A DNA stretch of 64,000 bases from Osedax fenrisi (taxonomy: Eukaryota > Annelida > Polychaeta > Sabellida > Siboglinidae). Positions within the stretch are counted from its first letter, which is position 1. Each line of letters opens with the position of its first letter. A program made the translations under genes and the position numbers. Location of the stretch: positions 94,356,698 to 94,420,697 of the forward strand of contig OZ025240.1 in assembly GCA_964019155.1 (NCBI GenBank), written 5' to 3'. Below the pieces are notes generated by a model, which saw only the letters and a list, made by a program, of their open reading frames with translations, ran no database searches and was not told the origin of the DNA. Positions 1 through 11,479 of this stretch are shown piece by piece.

Positions 1-393
1 ACATCTCGACATTATTTTCCTGTTCTTACATTTATTCCTAATCTTTATATCAGGGCCAACCAAACATGTATAATAAAAATTAATAAAACTTATTCATATA
101 TAATAAGAATATATGTTATAATATACTTTATAGTTATATTATAATATATCTAGTGATAGCATTATAAATTAAAATTTAAGATTTATAAATCAGATAGACC
201 TAAATCAAATAGTCCTATAGAAAATATTGAGGAGTAGTTTTGTATAAATTTATTATAATATACGTCATATATATACTTGCTATAGCAAGACGTTGTATAC
301 GCTCGAGTTTATACATCAGATTAACAGTTATAAATTATATAGATATATATTATATCAAATCATATACCTAATATATATTTATATATATATATA
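1..393. other. AT-rich sequence, no gene seen
   Basis: Very A+T-rich with short TA runs. I see no coding stretch, RNA gene or repeat boundary here. Confidence 0.5.
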
Positions 394-550
394 TATTCAT
401 TGATTTAGAATTTAATAGTACACAATATATACTACATATCAAGGTACATTATACTAAAATAATGTCCGGAAATGTTTGCTAAAAAGTGATTTTCTAGCAA
501 GTTATAGTGGGATACCTCATTTAAAGTTACTAAATGTCTGGAAATTTCCC

Positions 551-795
551 GGAAAGTAGGGGAAAGTAACCTAATACTAACACTTTAACATTAAATGTTC
601 TTAACATTTTATGTCTCAATATTTTTATTCAAAATTTACAATATATTAATATTATATGATTATAGATATTATTGTGATTGTACAATTATATTTAATATTT
701 TTATTCCATAAATAATGGGGTTGTCCAAATTCGGTACCCATGTCCGAATACGGACACCATGTGTTATAATACGGATACTCTGTATACCACTAGAT
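551..795 (-). repeat. Fragment of the GTAACC/TCCGTATT MITE family
   Basis: This is the reverse complement of the 3' quarter of the 0.88 kb MITE seen at 1569-2449 and 17423-18299. It runs from the GGGGAAAGTAACC terminus to the TCTAGTGGTAT block. Confidence 0.7.
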
Positions 796-1568
796 CAATA
801 CCTTTTAAAAGGTCATAAATAGTATCTACGATACGTATCTACTAAGACAATTATGTAAACAAATACATTTTATTAAATGATATATTATTTGGACATTATA
901 TGTATTTTATATCAATATTTTATAATATCATAGTATAAATTAATTTTATATATATAAAAAATAAATATATTTTTAATAAAATATTTTTTGTAAATATTGA
1001 AATTAATTCATTGTTAAAAATTATGATATATCAATTATATTGATTTATTCTCAAAAATCTTGTATTCATTTATTGAAAACAAAGATATTATTTTGATAAT
1101 ATATTTTATATAATAATTGATTTATTATTCAAATTTATATATTATATTGAAAGATAAAATAATTTAATAAATATGATTTATTCTAAATAATAATAATTTA
1201 TTTTTTGTATATTTGATAATTAACTATATTCGTATTGAACATTCGAAAGTAAAGGTCGCTGATTATTTTTAGTTGAAAAATAGTATATTGTAATAATATC
1301 TATATGTATCTATAGTCTGTAATAGCTCATAGTATAATTTCATAACCAATAAACGCTGGTACACTAAAATATTCACCGCAGGCATCATTAAATTCATTAA
1401 ATGTCAATAAATGTATTCTATATCATCTATTGAAGAACACGTTATAAGTTGTGAATGTTTAATATGTCCTTTTAAAGGGGGTGTCCCACCACCAGTATTT
1501 CTGGAAATGTTTGCTAGAAATTTATTTTCTAGCAAGTTAACTAACAAAATTGATGGGTTATCCTATTA

Positions 1569-2449
1569 GGGGGAAGTAACCGAATACGGACAATCTCTGT
1601 ATCTTAGAAACAATAAATCCTACAAAAAAATGTTTAATGAATACAATATTCATAATTATATAAATAAGTATTTTATTTTTTAATTATTCAAAATTGTGCT
1701 GATATATCCATTAAACTGATTTTTTTATTACGTTTTTAAATTTATGAACACAATTTTTAACTTAAAAACTTCTCAAGAATATACACATGTATGAATATAA
1801 AACATAACAAATTGTTATTAACAATATATTATTAAAAACTAAAGCATTCTAAACATTATATACAAAATTGCTATATTTTTTATCAAATATTAATTAAGTT
1901 ATAAGCATATATCTAGAGATCACATATGTCCCTATTACGGATACTCTAGATTTCTTAATACGGACACCCTATAACCAATCAGCGCGAAGCGTGTACATTA
2001 TTCTGATGTTTATCAAAATCGCGTGCGTTATAATACCACAAATGAAGTTAAATTTAAAAATGTTATTATTTAGATACTTAATTTGTATTATTAATTAATA
2101 AAATAATAAAAATTAATAAATTAATTACTAAATAAATTATATTAAATTATTCATAAATTTAATTATAAATAATGTAGTTGTTATATATCTAATTGGTTTA
2201 TTAATATATATAGTTTATCTAGTGGTATATAGAGTATCCGTATTATAACACATAGTGTCCGTATTCGGACATGGGTACCGAATTTGGACATTGTCTATGG
2301 AATACAAATATTAAATATAATTGTACAATCACAATAATATCTATAATCATATAATATTAATATATTGTAAATTTTGAATACAAATATTGAGTCATAAAAT
2401 GTTAAGACCATTTAATGTTAAAGTGTTAGTTTTAGGTTACTTTCCACTA
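1569..2449 (+). mobile_element. MITE, ~0.88 kb, GGGGAAAGTAACC ends
   Basis: A full-length copy whose 5' end GGGGGAAGTAACC..AATACGGA is mirrored by a 3' end reading ..GGTTACTTTCC. It is colinear with 17423-18299 and, reversed, with 28386-29092. Shared internal blocks are ACAATATTCATAATTATATA, CATATATCTAGAG, CCTATAACCAATCAGCGCG and the palindromic GTCCGTATTCGGACATGGG. It has no coding capacity, so it is non-autonomous. The superfamily is not known. Confidence 0.75.
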
Positions 2450-2610
2450 CTTTCCGGGAAATTTCCAGAAATTTAGTAACTTTAAATGGGGTATCCCACT
2501 ACAACTTGCTAGAAAATCACTTTCTAGCAAACATTTCCGTACATTATTTCAGTATAATGTACCTTGATATGTAGTATATATTATGTACTATTAAATTCTA
2601 AATCAATGAA

Positions 2611-3286
2611 TATATATAAAAATATATATTTATAATTTTTCAAGCATAGTATTATATTTCTTTACAATTATAATCACTAAATATTTTGGATAATATCAAT
2701 ACAAATTTTATAATTATTTATCGATCTAACAGATTATATTCAACAGGTTCAATATCTTTATTTTAATATAAAACATGTGTTATATGTATCATATAGAAAC
2801 AATAAATACATATCATGTATGTATAACACTATATTATATTATTATCTAAGTAATATTATTTTTAATATTATCTAATAAATATATTTTATTATTAATTAAA
2901 AACAGGTTATAACAGAATATATTATTTCTTACAATCGATAATATTTATAATTATAACGGAACATTATTGCATATAATCATATCATGACATGATACTTTTG
3001 AATAAAGTATCATAATTATTCAATATTAAAATAATACTTATATATATATATATGAATATTTATATGTGAATAAATATATGCAAACTATATAACAAACTTT
3101 ATAAAATAATATTATTTAGATAATAATATAATAGAATAATTTATCCAAGAGCTCGGATATTATTATCAACAGATTTGTGATAGAATTCCTGAATATGTAA
3201 AAAATCAATATTAACGATATTAAAATCACATTAAACAAATAATATCTCGAATCGTATATATGTAAAGTCGATAAATATCTGACGTA
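2611..3286. other. AT-rich 3' flank of gene A
   Basis: A+T-rich sequence downstream of the gene A stop codon. I see no exon or named element, and no clear AATAAA signal close to the stop. Confidence 0.4.
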
Positions 3287-3517
3287 TTATAATTTACTAT
3301 TAACTTTGAGTTTAAGTTTGAGATGGGCGACGATTTTATCCTTATATTCATTAGCGAATCGGAAGTGTAGACAGCCGTTACTGTGTGTCGCGTATACTTT
3401 CATCTTATCGGAGGGCCTTCCTTCGGACACGTAGAACACTTCGAATCCGATAACGTGAGAACTTCTGTAGGTCGCTAGCAATGGTGCACCACTTTTCAAT
3501 GCAATCATAATGTATTC
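3287..3517 (-). CDS. Gene A terminal exon
   Basis: 231 nt, acceptor CCACGTAG. It continues HINNK|EYIMIALKSG, then ATYRSSHVIGFEVFY and strand-like LHFRFAN and KIVAHLKL, and ends at TAA (3289-3287). It is colinear with gene B exon 5, including the final residues SKL. A C-terminal S-K-L tripeptide is a type 1 peroxisomal targeting signal, so peroxisomal import is possible. Confidence 0.8.
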   Translation of the reverse strand, partial: EYIMIALKSGAPLLATYRSSHVIGFEVFYVSEGRPSDKMKVYATHSNGCLHFRFANEYKDKIVAHLKLKLKVNSKL

Positions 3518-4692
3518 CTACGTGGTAAATGAATGTAAGTTAATAAAAAAAAAACAATATTTTAAACAAAATTTAATGCGCAGAATTTCATATTAAAATG
3601 TTATTATAAAGAAAATAGATATTAGATTTTTAATTTTAAATATTAATATGGTTAAAATATAGAATGAATATATATTATTAAAATATAAATAAAATTCACA
3701 AATGTATAACGGTCAATTTTAAAGATAACTTCATACGACTATTAATAATGTAATATGGAAATGAATACGGAAATGTAAGTAAATAGTTAAACCTTATTGT
3801 TGATGTGATTATTGAAGTCTATTTGATTGGACGTGAACGACACAGTTTTAAGTAGATGTTGCTGCGTTAACTCCACGTCCACGCTATATTTAGGTCGGGC
3901 GTCTACCAACAGGTGGCGATACGCTCGTCTTATGTTGTCGGGTACAGCGATTCTCTTATTTGTTTCGATGTCTAGCAGCACGTACCTATGAACATATCCT
4001 ATATTAACTTAGAAATGCAACGGGATGATTAATATGACGATATCGTATTAGTAATGCGTATAGAAGTAGTCACTAACAAAATGATACTTGATCAATTTTA
4101 TTATTACGTACAATTTCAGAAACTATTCAATACATTTATTTAAAATAATTAAATGAAAAATAAATGTTAGTTTTAAAAAATAACAATGAAAGAAATTTCT
4201 ATTCTATTATAAACGACTAAATTTTAATAATTCTAATTTTTATAAATCATCATTTCTATTTAATAATAAAATCAAATATTGAAATGTAATTTTTAATAAT
4301 ACAGTTTTATGAAATTGAAAAGTTTGAATAACTCAGGTTCAGAAAAATTATAATATATGTTTTAATTAAATATCATTATATAAGATAGAACTAAAGAAAA
4401 ACAAACCAATATATCATATATTTGCTTAAATGAATTCAATTATAGTATTTAGTAATTTTGAAATTATTTATTAATTATTTAGCAATTTTATTAAAACTAG
4501 TTTCGTAGTGTTTTCCTGATTTCAATAGCGAAATGCGTAATTTAATTATAATAATCATAGATTTTAGCAAGTAACTAAGCGATGATGATATTTATAAGAA
4601 ATATACAAGATATTCTTCTCGGTTTTATAGAATTTATCAGATAATTAAATTAGACACATTTTATTATATATATATATATTATATAATATATA

Positions 4693-4724
<32 letters not shown>

Positions 4725-7553
4725 AATTAATTTTTTTATTATATTTCTTGTTTTTAATTATATTCCTATATGATTTGTTCTCCTCGTAATCTTAAATGCG
4801 TGAATGAATCGATGAGCTCTGCTTCTTACTCACTCAGGAAATTGCCAAATACGATTTTATTATTATTAATATATATATATATATTAATGTAATAAAGATA
4901 TAAGTACGAATAACATTGAAACATTAACATTGCTATATAATGAAGCTAACATCGCTATAACAACAACTACCTATTCACGAACCCCATAATTCCTTTCATA
5001 ATGAAGTTATTGTTACCGCCGTTACCATGGTAACTCTTCACAGTATTCTCGAACATGAATGAACTATTAGATATGCTGATAACTCTGCAGGTTATGATCA
5101 GACGTTGTCCGGGTGGACTGCGGGTGTTCACTATACTGCGGGGTGAGAGGGAGGAGGGGGTGTGGTTAGTTATGGGAGGGGGCGGGGTTAGTATAGTTAT
5201 GGGAGGGGGGGGCAGGGTTAGTATAGTTATGGGAGTGGGAGGGGTTAGCATAGTTATGGGAGGGAGGGGGCGGGGTTAGTATAGTTATGGGAGGGGGAGG
5301 GGGCGGGGTTAGTATTGGTATGGGAGGGGGTGTGGTTAGTATAGTTATGGGAGGGAGGGGCGGGGTTAGTATAGTTATGGGAGGGGGCGGGGTTAGTATA
5401 GTTATGGGAGTGGGAGGGGGCGGGGTTAGTATAGTTATGGGAGGTAGGGGGCGGGGTTAGCATAGTTATGGGAGGGAGGGGGTGTGGTTAGTATAGTTAA
5501 GGGAGGAGGGTGGTTAGTATATATAAGGGAGGGGCGTGGTTAGTATAGTTAAGGGAGGGAGGGGGCGGGGTTAGTATAGTTATGGGAGGGAGGGGGCGGG
5601 GTTAGTATAGTTATGGGAGGGAGGGGGCGTGGTCAGTATAGTTAAGGGAGGGAGGGGGTGGGGTTAGTATAGTTATGGGAGGGAGGGGGTGTGGTTAGTA
5701 TAGTTATGGGAGGGAGGGGGTGGGGTAAGTATTGTTATGGGAGGGAGGGGGCGGGGTTAGTATAGTTATGGGAGGGAGGGGGTGTGGTTAGTATAGTTAT
5801 GGGAGGGAGGGGGAGTGGTTAGTATAGTTATGGGAGGGTTTATTAATACGATATTATTAATACGACGACTAACTCAATTCGGTTAGTGTTGATGAAACCG
5901 TGGATGTAGTGATCTTGCACATCGGTAGGATTCATGAAGGCGTTATGTGCGGAGGTAGCCATTAACATAGTCTCCACCAATGACAACCATTTCAATATGG
6001 CAGGTTCGTCTGCGTACAGTAAGAGTGATTTTATTTTATAGATCATACTGCTTCATACTAGATTCTATAGATATAACATTTTGTTGGGTATTCTCAATAC
6101 TCAAATTTAAATGAATCAAATGAAGAAGCCGAAACCATGATCAACACCATGTTTAAAATCACTCTTAGCGTACAGGTTGTGCATAGAGTGTATGCAATGA
6201 TGTGGGTATAAGTACGGTGTGTGTGTGTGTGTGTGTATATCATAGAGCTAGAGAGAATATAGTGGTAATACTCAATGCCTGGCAGCGTAAGCCAATGTGG
6301 AAAACGGAAATACAAAATCAGCTATCTTGCGGTAACCAAATATTAAAATATAATATTATCTTGATCGTAACTTTTTTATTATTAATTATATCAAAAAAGT
6401 AAAATATGAAACTTATATTACTTTTTTTATCCTCTTTCAAATGGTATTTATACTTTATTCTAGCTTTAAAATAAAAAATCAAATTAGTAAAATCCGCCAT
6501 TTTGCGTTGACCAAATTAGATTGACGCTTTCCGCATGTCAGATACCTTAATTACTACTCTAGTTCTCTCTAGCTCTATGACGTGTATGTGTAAACCAATG
6601 ACAACCATTTCAATATGGCCGGTTCATCTGCTTACAGAGATCGTTCTCGTGTATATAGAGAGTGTATGTAATGATGTTTATCAGTGTACTGTATGTGTAT
6701 GTGTATACATGACAGCCATTTCACTGAGTAGGTTCATCTGATGATAACGCATGATATGCTATATACCTATAGTAGCAATAGATATCATATCGCTTAGTTG
6801 TGTATGCGCTATGATTAAGGCTAGTAATATATGTATGCGTGTATATTTGTATATAGATTCACATAGATTATATATATATAAGTATATTATTAGTATATTA
6901 ATCTAATTAAGTTAATATAAAAGAACAACTCTGATAGTATAATGATTATGGGTATGCCACCTTGCGTGTATGTAATACCATGATCTGAATGAAAGGAACG
7001 GTAACAATGATCAAATTAATAAAAATAATATTATTTTTAAATAAATGTAATTAAAATGAAATTACTACACTTAAATAACTAATGTATTGATGTACCTAGG
7101 ACATTCTACCTAGTTGACATGACTGCATAAGGTTGAGTACAAGTAAAGTTAGTTTGATTATTAAATAACATTTAATGTAATGTAGCAATAGCGATGAATG
7201 CATGCGAATGGAAGTATACGAAATAAACGAAATTAAATTTAAATTATAAGTAACATTTATTTCAGTACATTATTTTCAATCTAAAAGTAAAATTGTTACG
7301 TTCACAAATTACCTATGTAAATCATAAACTAGTTTTCTTTCTCTATTTATGTAATAATAATAATAATAATACTACTAATGATGAATACAATGATAATCAG
7401 ATATATAAGATAATACAATACCGGTATTCGAGAATGATCCGGATAGAAAGGAGGCGTCGATGATGTAACTGAACGATGTCCTGTCCTCGCTGATGATGAC
7501 ATCATCGTAATCTCCTACAACGGATCTCTTCACTCCATCGGGTAATGCTACAT
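3287..7553 (-). CDS. Gene A: double-hotdog acyl-ACP thioesterase-like protein, 5'-incomplete, five exons
   Basis: The joined exons (7553-7422, 6009-5874, 5135-4971, 3985-3793, 3517-3287) encode 284 residues in one frame with the stop intact. The N-terminal half (about 20-145) reads as one hotdog: SFLSGSFSNT, then LKWLSLVETML on the central helix, then strand-like RLIITCRVISI and SSFMFENTV. The second hotdog (about 145-284) carries QIDFNNHINNKEY (D200, N202, H204, N206, N207), which matches the DxNxHxNN active-site motif of plant FatA/FatB and bacterial acyl-ACP thioesterases. Those enzymes release fatty acids from acyl-carrier protein. The family call rests on motif and two-domain layout; the substrate is inference. 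Upstream coding exon(s), including any targeting peptide, were not found. The nearest relative is gene B, on the opposite strand 20 kb away. Confidence 0.7.
3793..3985 (-). CDS. Gene A exon 4 (DxNxHxNN motif)
   Basis: 193 nt, acceptor TTCATAG and donor GTTTAA, identical in length to gene B exon 4. It encodes residues 145-208: YVLLDIETNKRIAVPDNIRR, the linker strand, then TVSFTSNQIDFNNHINNK with the catalytic-type motif of the second hotdog. Confidence 0.85.
3986..4970. other. Gene A intron 4, AT-rich
   Basis: Intron between exons 3 and 4. It is A+T-rich with TA runs around 4660-4725, and I see no element in it. Confidence 0.4.
4971..5135 (-). CDS. Gene A exon 3
   Basis: 165 nt, acceptor CCCGCAG and donor GTAGTT. 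It encodes residues 90-143: GQRLIITCRVISISNSSF, FENTVKSYHGN and IMGFVN, the remaining strands of hotdog 1. The intron upstream of it (5136-5873) is almost wholly minisatellite. Confidence 0.8.
5137..5840. repeat. G-rich minisatellite filling gene A intron
   Basis: About 25 units of roughly 27-32 bp, each built of GTTAGTATAGTTATGGGAG followed by GGAGGGGG and CGGG variants. The array occupies nearly all of the intron between the exon 2 donor (5873) and the exon 3 acceptor (5136). On the coding strand each unit reads as a TACTAAC-like core followed by a C-rich pyrimidine tract, i.e. like a branch point plus 3' splice region. The G-rich strand could form G-quadruplexes. Confidence 0.9.
5874..6009 (-). 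CDS. Gene A exon 2
   Basis: 136 nt, acceptor TACGCAG and donor GTTAGT. It has the same length and phases as gene B exon 2. It encodes DEPAILKWLSLVETML, HNAFMNP and HGFINTNRI, the long helix and second strand of the first hotdog. Two partial copies of its 5' end lie upstream (6615-6740). Confidence 0.8.
6310..6560. repeat. Dispersed ~250-bp repeat, copy 1
   Basis: Closely similar to 51690-51930. Both begin with GCCATCTTGCGGT-like sequence (here GCTATCTTGCGGTAACCAAA) and end with a second GCCATTTTnCGnTGACC block followed by GATTGACGCTTTCCGCATGT. It lies in the gene A intron between exons 1 and 2. I do not recognise the element. Confidence 0.7.
6597..6740 (-). repeat. Two partial copies of the gene A exon 2 splice junction
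   Basis: 6597-6635 repeats the exon 2 acceptor (CTTACAG/AAGCAG on the coding strand) and the codons for DEPAILKWLSLV with two changes. 6712-6745 is a second, more decayed copy (CATCAG then ATGAACC). Both keep an AG at the junction. The true acceptor is at 6010; exon-equivalent starts are near 6627 and 6737. The flanking GTGTATG-rich sequence is also repeated. Confidence 0.75.
7422..7553 (-). CDS. Gene A exon 1 (first recognised)
   Basis: 132 nt, preceded by CATACAG and followed by donor GTATTG. It starts at codon position 2 and ends at position 1, so at least one more coding exon lies upstream. It encodes residues 1-43, with DYDDVIISEDRTSFSY and SFLSGSFSNT shared almost unchanged with gene B exon 1. 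A GA-rich minisatellite abuts the acceptor. Confidence 0.75.
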
Positions 7554-7561
7554 CTGTATGA

Positions 7562-7800
7562 GGGAGGGGTGAATGAGGTGTTAGGTATGAGAGAGGGAGG
7601 GGTGAAGGAGGGTTGAGGGAAGGAGGGGTGAGTGAGGGAGGTGTGAGGTATGAGAGAGGGAGGTATGAGGGAGGGGTGAGTGAGGTGTTAGGTATGAGAG
7701 AGGGAGGGGTGAGAGAGATATGAGAGAGGGGAGAGGGAGGTGTGAGAGAGATATGAGAGAGGGGTGAGGGAGGTATGAAGGAGGGGTGAATGAGGAGATA
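7562..7800. repeat. GA-rich minisatellite upstream of gene A exon 1
   Basis: Irregular units of about 20-30 bp made of GTGAGGGAGG, GTATGAGAGAGG and similar. It starts directly at the exon 1 acceptor (7553). On the coding strand it is an extended pyrimidine tract. Confidence 0.85.
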
Positions 7801-9222
7801 GGGATGAAAGTAAATATGGAGATAGTTTGGAACCAGTTTGAAACGCCACTTTTTTCTATTTATCTTAATATAACACATTACTTCATCGATACTAGGCTTG
7901 TATCTAGGCAGTAATATATATATTTATATATAATTACTATCAAAAATATTTACATATGTATATTGTTTATAAAATATAAAATTTATATATCTTATCGAAT
8001 TATATCCTTTAAATTATATTTAATATATTATAAATATTTATATATATATATATATATATTTAATTTATAAATAATATACATATATTGTAAAAGTCATTAA
8101 ATTATATATCATAAAAGTATAATACAGACTAAATTAAATAAATATATTATATAAATATTTATAAAATTATAAAAAACTATAAAACTATTTAATGAACCTA
8201 TTTAATGAACCTACAATACTATTAGGTTATGTAAACATATCAACATATATATCTATATATAAATATGTGCGTTATATAATGATGTAATGTCAAATTATAT
8301 TAAAATTTAAACATAAATAATAATGGTGATAAATAATAATTCTGATGACTATATTATAAATAGATTATTTAATATTTTATTTATTAATTTTGATAGTTAA
8401 CTAGTCGTATTACATTATGTTATAACGTAATAATTATAATTAATAATTGTGTAGAGTATAATGTAAAATATCTAGTTAATTTATTTAAACTAATAAAATA
8501 TAATTAATTAAAGTATTATCTTTTTTATATGTATTCGATGATTGAGTGCATAAATAGAATTGCTTGTGCGTGTACTAAATTGAATTTTAGATCAGTGAGT
8601 CGTTTCTAATGGAAGCGAATATTTGGTATTTATAAATTAAATATTTCATATGAAATATAACGTGATTTAATGAAACCTCTTTATATATAAAAGCCATAAT
8701 AACTTAAATACATTACATATTCTTTGTGTGAAATATAAATATGTGAAACAAAACAGTATGAAAAACATAAGTTCTCTATAATATAAATTCATAAATAAAC
8801 ATACTCATATCCATATACAGGCATACACAATGTATAAATATAGAGAATATTCACACATATGTATTTATAAATATATATCATTGTTTGATTTTATTATGGT
8901 TTGGTGTAATATAAAGTTGTACACTTGGGATAGGGTCAAATTCATATTTGTATTTTATTTAAATTAACTGATTTGGTGTATTTGTATTTGTATTGTTAAA
9001 TCTCCGTAAAAGTTGTTTCACACATAAATTATGTGACATAATTATTAGAGTTAATAAGTGCGTGTGGGTTTGTGTGAAACAACTTTTATAAGCATTGATA
9101 AGCATTTATTTATTTTAAATATTAGATCAATCTAATAAATTTAAACTCTAACCTATAATTATTAGAGTTAATAATTGCGCTCGAGTTGGTGTGAAATCCC
9201 TATTATAAATATAATGGCTTAT
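7801..9222. other. AT-rich region upstream of recognised gene A exons
   Basis: It should hold the missing 5' exon(s) and promoter of gene A if these lie near, but I could not pick out an exon. It includes a small inverted repeat, AAAAGTTGTTTCACAC (about 9008) against GTGTGAAACAACTTTT (about 9072), and a duplicated block ATAATTATTAGAGTTAATAA (near 9040 and 9157). Confidence 0.4.
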
Positions 9223-9735
9223 GGAACAACCGTGAAATTTCCAACCGTGAAAATACAAACTGTGAAATAATTATAAATAGATGTGTTATATGTGTTATAT
9301 GGATATTTATCACGTATATATACTTATAACATAGTGTATATATATTAAGTTTGTAAATAAGTATAAATATTATAAAAATATATATGTTATTATGAAAATA
9401 TAAATTTTATATTTATATAAAGGCTTTATAATAAAAATTAAAATATAATGGAAAATTAAAATCTAATTATACTCTTAATTAATGTTAACGAAATACATAT
9501 GATACATCACATTAATTTTATTATTAAATTTATAAATATACTATGTTATATATCTATGAGTTTACGTAATTTAATAAATTATACGTAAATGCTCATCTTG
9601 GCAGCCGATACTTTTCAAAGTTCAAGTTAGGCGCTGCCTATATGTGTCAATAAAATTCAACCGTTACGCTCATTACACAATAAAAAATATTTGGAACGAT
9701 TAACATCTATATAAATATAATATAATATACGTATA

Positions 9736-10110
9736 TAATAAATACACATATGCATATACCTTGTATATTAAATATAAAATGTACATACGCATTTATGTGT
9801 TATACTTTACTTATTCAATTATATAATAGTATATGCAAGGACATGCCCTTGGTATATGTATCCTATAGGATACCTATAGGTATATGTTATATATGTTACA
9901 TAGTATGTATACATCGATGGTATACATATACCCAAGCAAACACGCCTCGCACGCACACACGCACAAACTAAGTATTAGTTACATACCACAGTCCCATGTG
10001 TATGCTTATACATATAAATGCAGATGTGACGTGGTACTATGGTACGTTGGTATATACATATGTTACAAAAAACAACCAATGTCCCATCTATATGCTTATA
10101 AAGATGGGAC
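9736..10110. other. Interior of the long-TIR element, left part
   Basis: AT-rich with short tandem TATAGGATA-type motifs and a duplicated ATGCTTATA block (10003 and 10092). No coding signal. Confidence 0.4.
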
Positions 10111-10118
10111 TGTGGTAC

Positions 10119-11166
10119 CAGGGTTGTTTGTGTTTTTCGTCGGTTTTTTCATAGGTTTTTTCGTCGGTTTTTTAAAATTAAAAAACCATTGGTTTTTTCG
10201 GTTAATTCGGTTTTTTTAAATTTTATTCATTAAATTTTATATAAATATAATAGTACTACATTAATATTATTATTAATACTGTATTAATATTGATTATGTT
10301 ATAATATGTTATAATAATTAGAAAGTGAAAATATAATATACATAATCGAAAAGACTCTCTATGTCTATGATAATATATTATATAATATGAATTTCATATT
10401 ATGAAATATTATCGTGAAGTTTGTACTTTGCTGTCTAGACTTTATAGACTAAAGTTTAACTCAGCTCTTCTAAAACAAGCAGGTGGAAGTAAGCTAATGA
10501 TGCATATTGAAACGCGATGGAATACGCTATTTAAAGAATTGAACATTTCATAAAGATTTTATCACAAAAATATCAAACATTGAATTGAAAAGAAGTGCTG
10601 AAGATATGCAACAATAATGAAACCAATTGCTATATACTTAGACATGCCACAGAGCGATTCAACAAAAATTACAGATTTTGTAAGAATCTGGAAAGATCTA
10701 ATTGATAATGTAACAAATATCATAGATGATGATCAAATAATCACGCCATACCATATGTTGATGTTGATGACCAAATCTTTAAAATAATTGTATCCTTAAT
10801 GACAGTTAAAGGTGATTCTAGTGCCGGGGTAGAAAGATTTGTTCATCTTTTGGTCTAGTTCAGTCAAAGTTAAGAAACAAACTTGGAAATGAGAAGGCTG
10901 GAAAACTTGTATATTTATTCAAACATTTTAATAGTTGATATCATAATTATATGCTTAATTTATTGTTAATAAATTAATATGTTTGTATGTTACGTTATTA
11001 TGTATACATTATAATATGTTTTATTTGTTATTAAAAATACTAAATAAATTTAAAGAATTTTTTATTTAATAAATTATAATTATTTTAAAAACAGGAAAAA
11101 CCATGATAAAACTCAATAAACCTTTTTTTTTCAGTTTTTTCGGAAAAAAACTAAAAAAAAAACCTG
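10119..11166 (+). mobile_element. Degraded hAT transposon with perfect 8-bp TSD
   Basis: The termini are CAGGGTT (10119) and AAACCTG (11166), flanked on both sides by TGTGGTAC (10111-10118 and 11167-11174), the 8-bp duplication typical of hAT. The plus strand between about 10440 and 10800 retains transposase-like stretches (QAGGSKLMMHIETRWNTL, MKPIAIYLDMPQSDSTKI) of the ZBED/hAT type, interrupted by stops. TTTTTTCGG-rich ends form subterminal repeats. Non-functional and internally deleted. Confidence 0.85.
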
Positions 11167-11354
11167 TGTGGTACTTTACAAAAAACGCACCATAATATAT
11201 ACATACAGACATATACACATCATCAATGTAACGAAAGCTTTATTATACGATTATACACATACATAAATAATTATATATATATAGGCGTAGGTAACTACTT
11301 ATGAAATATTACCAATTATATACGTGTATATCATATATTGAAGTTTATAGTCAA

Positions 11355-11475
11355 TACACACATACACACACACACACACACATACACACACACACATACA
11401 CACACGCAACATACATATACATACACATATACACATACATACACACACATACATACATATACACACACATATACA
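11355..11475. repeat. (CA)n/(ACAT)n microsatellite
   Basis: Runs of ACAC, ACATAC and ATACACAT immediately 5' of the LINE tail. Confidence 0.9.
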
Positions 11476-11479
11476 CAAA

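Larger units (their letters stand above)
394..2610. repeat. Long inverted repeat with nested MITE
   Basis: The left arm, about 394-793, is the reverse complement of about 2222-2610. Shared landmarks are ATTCATTGATTTAGAATTTA at the outer end, CATATCAAGGTACATTATAC, a block with TTTGCTAGAAA/TTTCTAGCAAG, GTAACCTAA, and TCCGAATACGGACAC at the inner end. The loop of about 1.4 kb contains a full-length MITE (1569-2449) that shares its right end with the arms. I read it as either a foldback-type element or an inverted duplication of a MITE end. No transposase is visible. Confidence 0.7.

Noticed and set aside
5137..5840. Telomere-like GGGGTTAG repeats
   Set aside because: GGTTAG occurs only as part of a ~30-bp minisatellite unit inside an intron.
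7375..7878. A 167-aa single-exon protein on the minus strand
   Set aside because: Only the part upstream of 7422 and below 7553 is conserved with gene B; the rest is minisatellite and intron read through.
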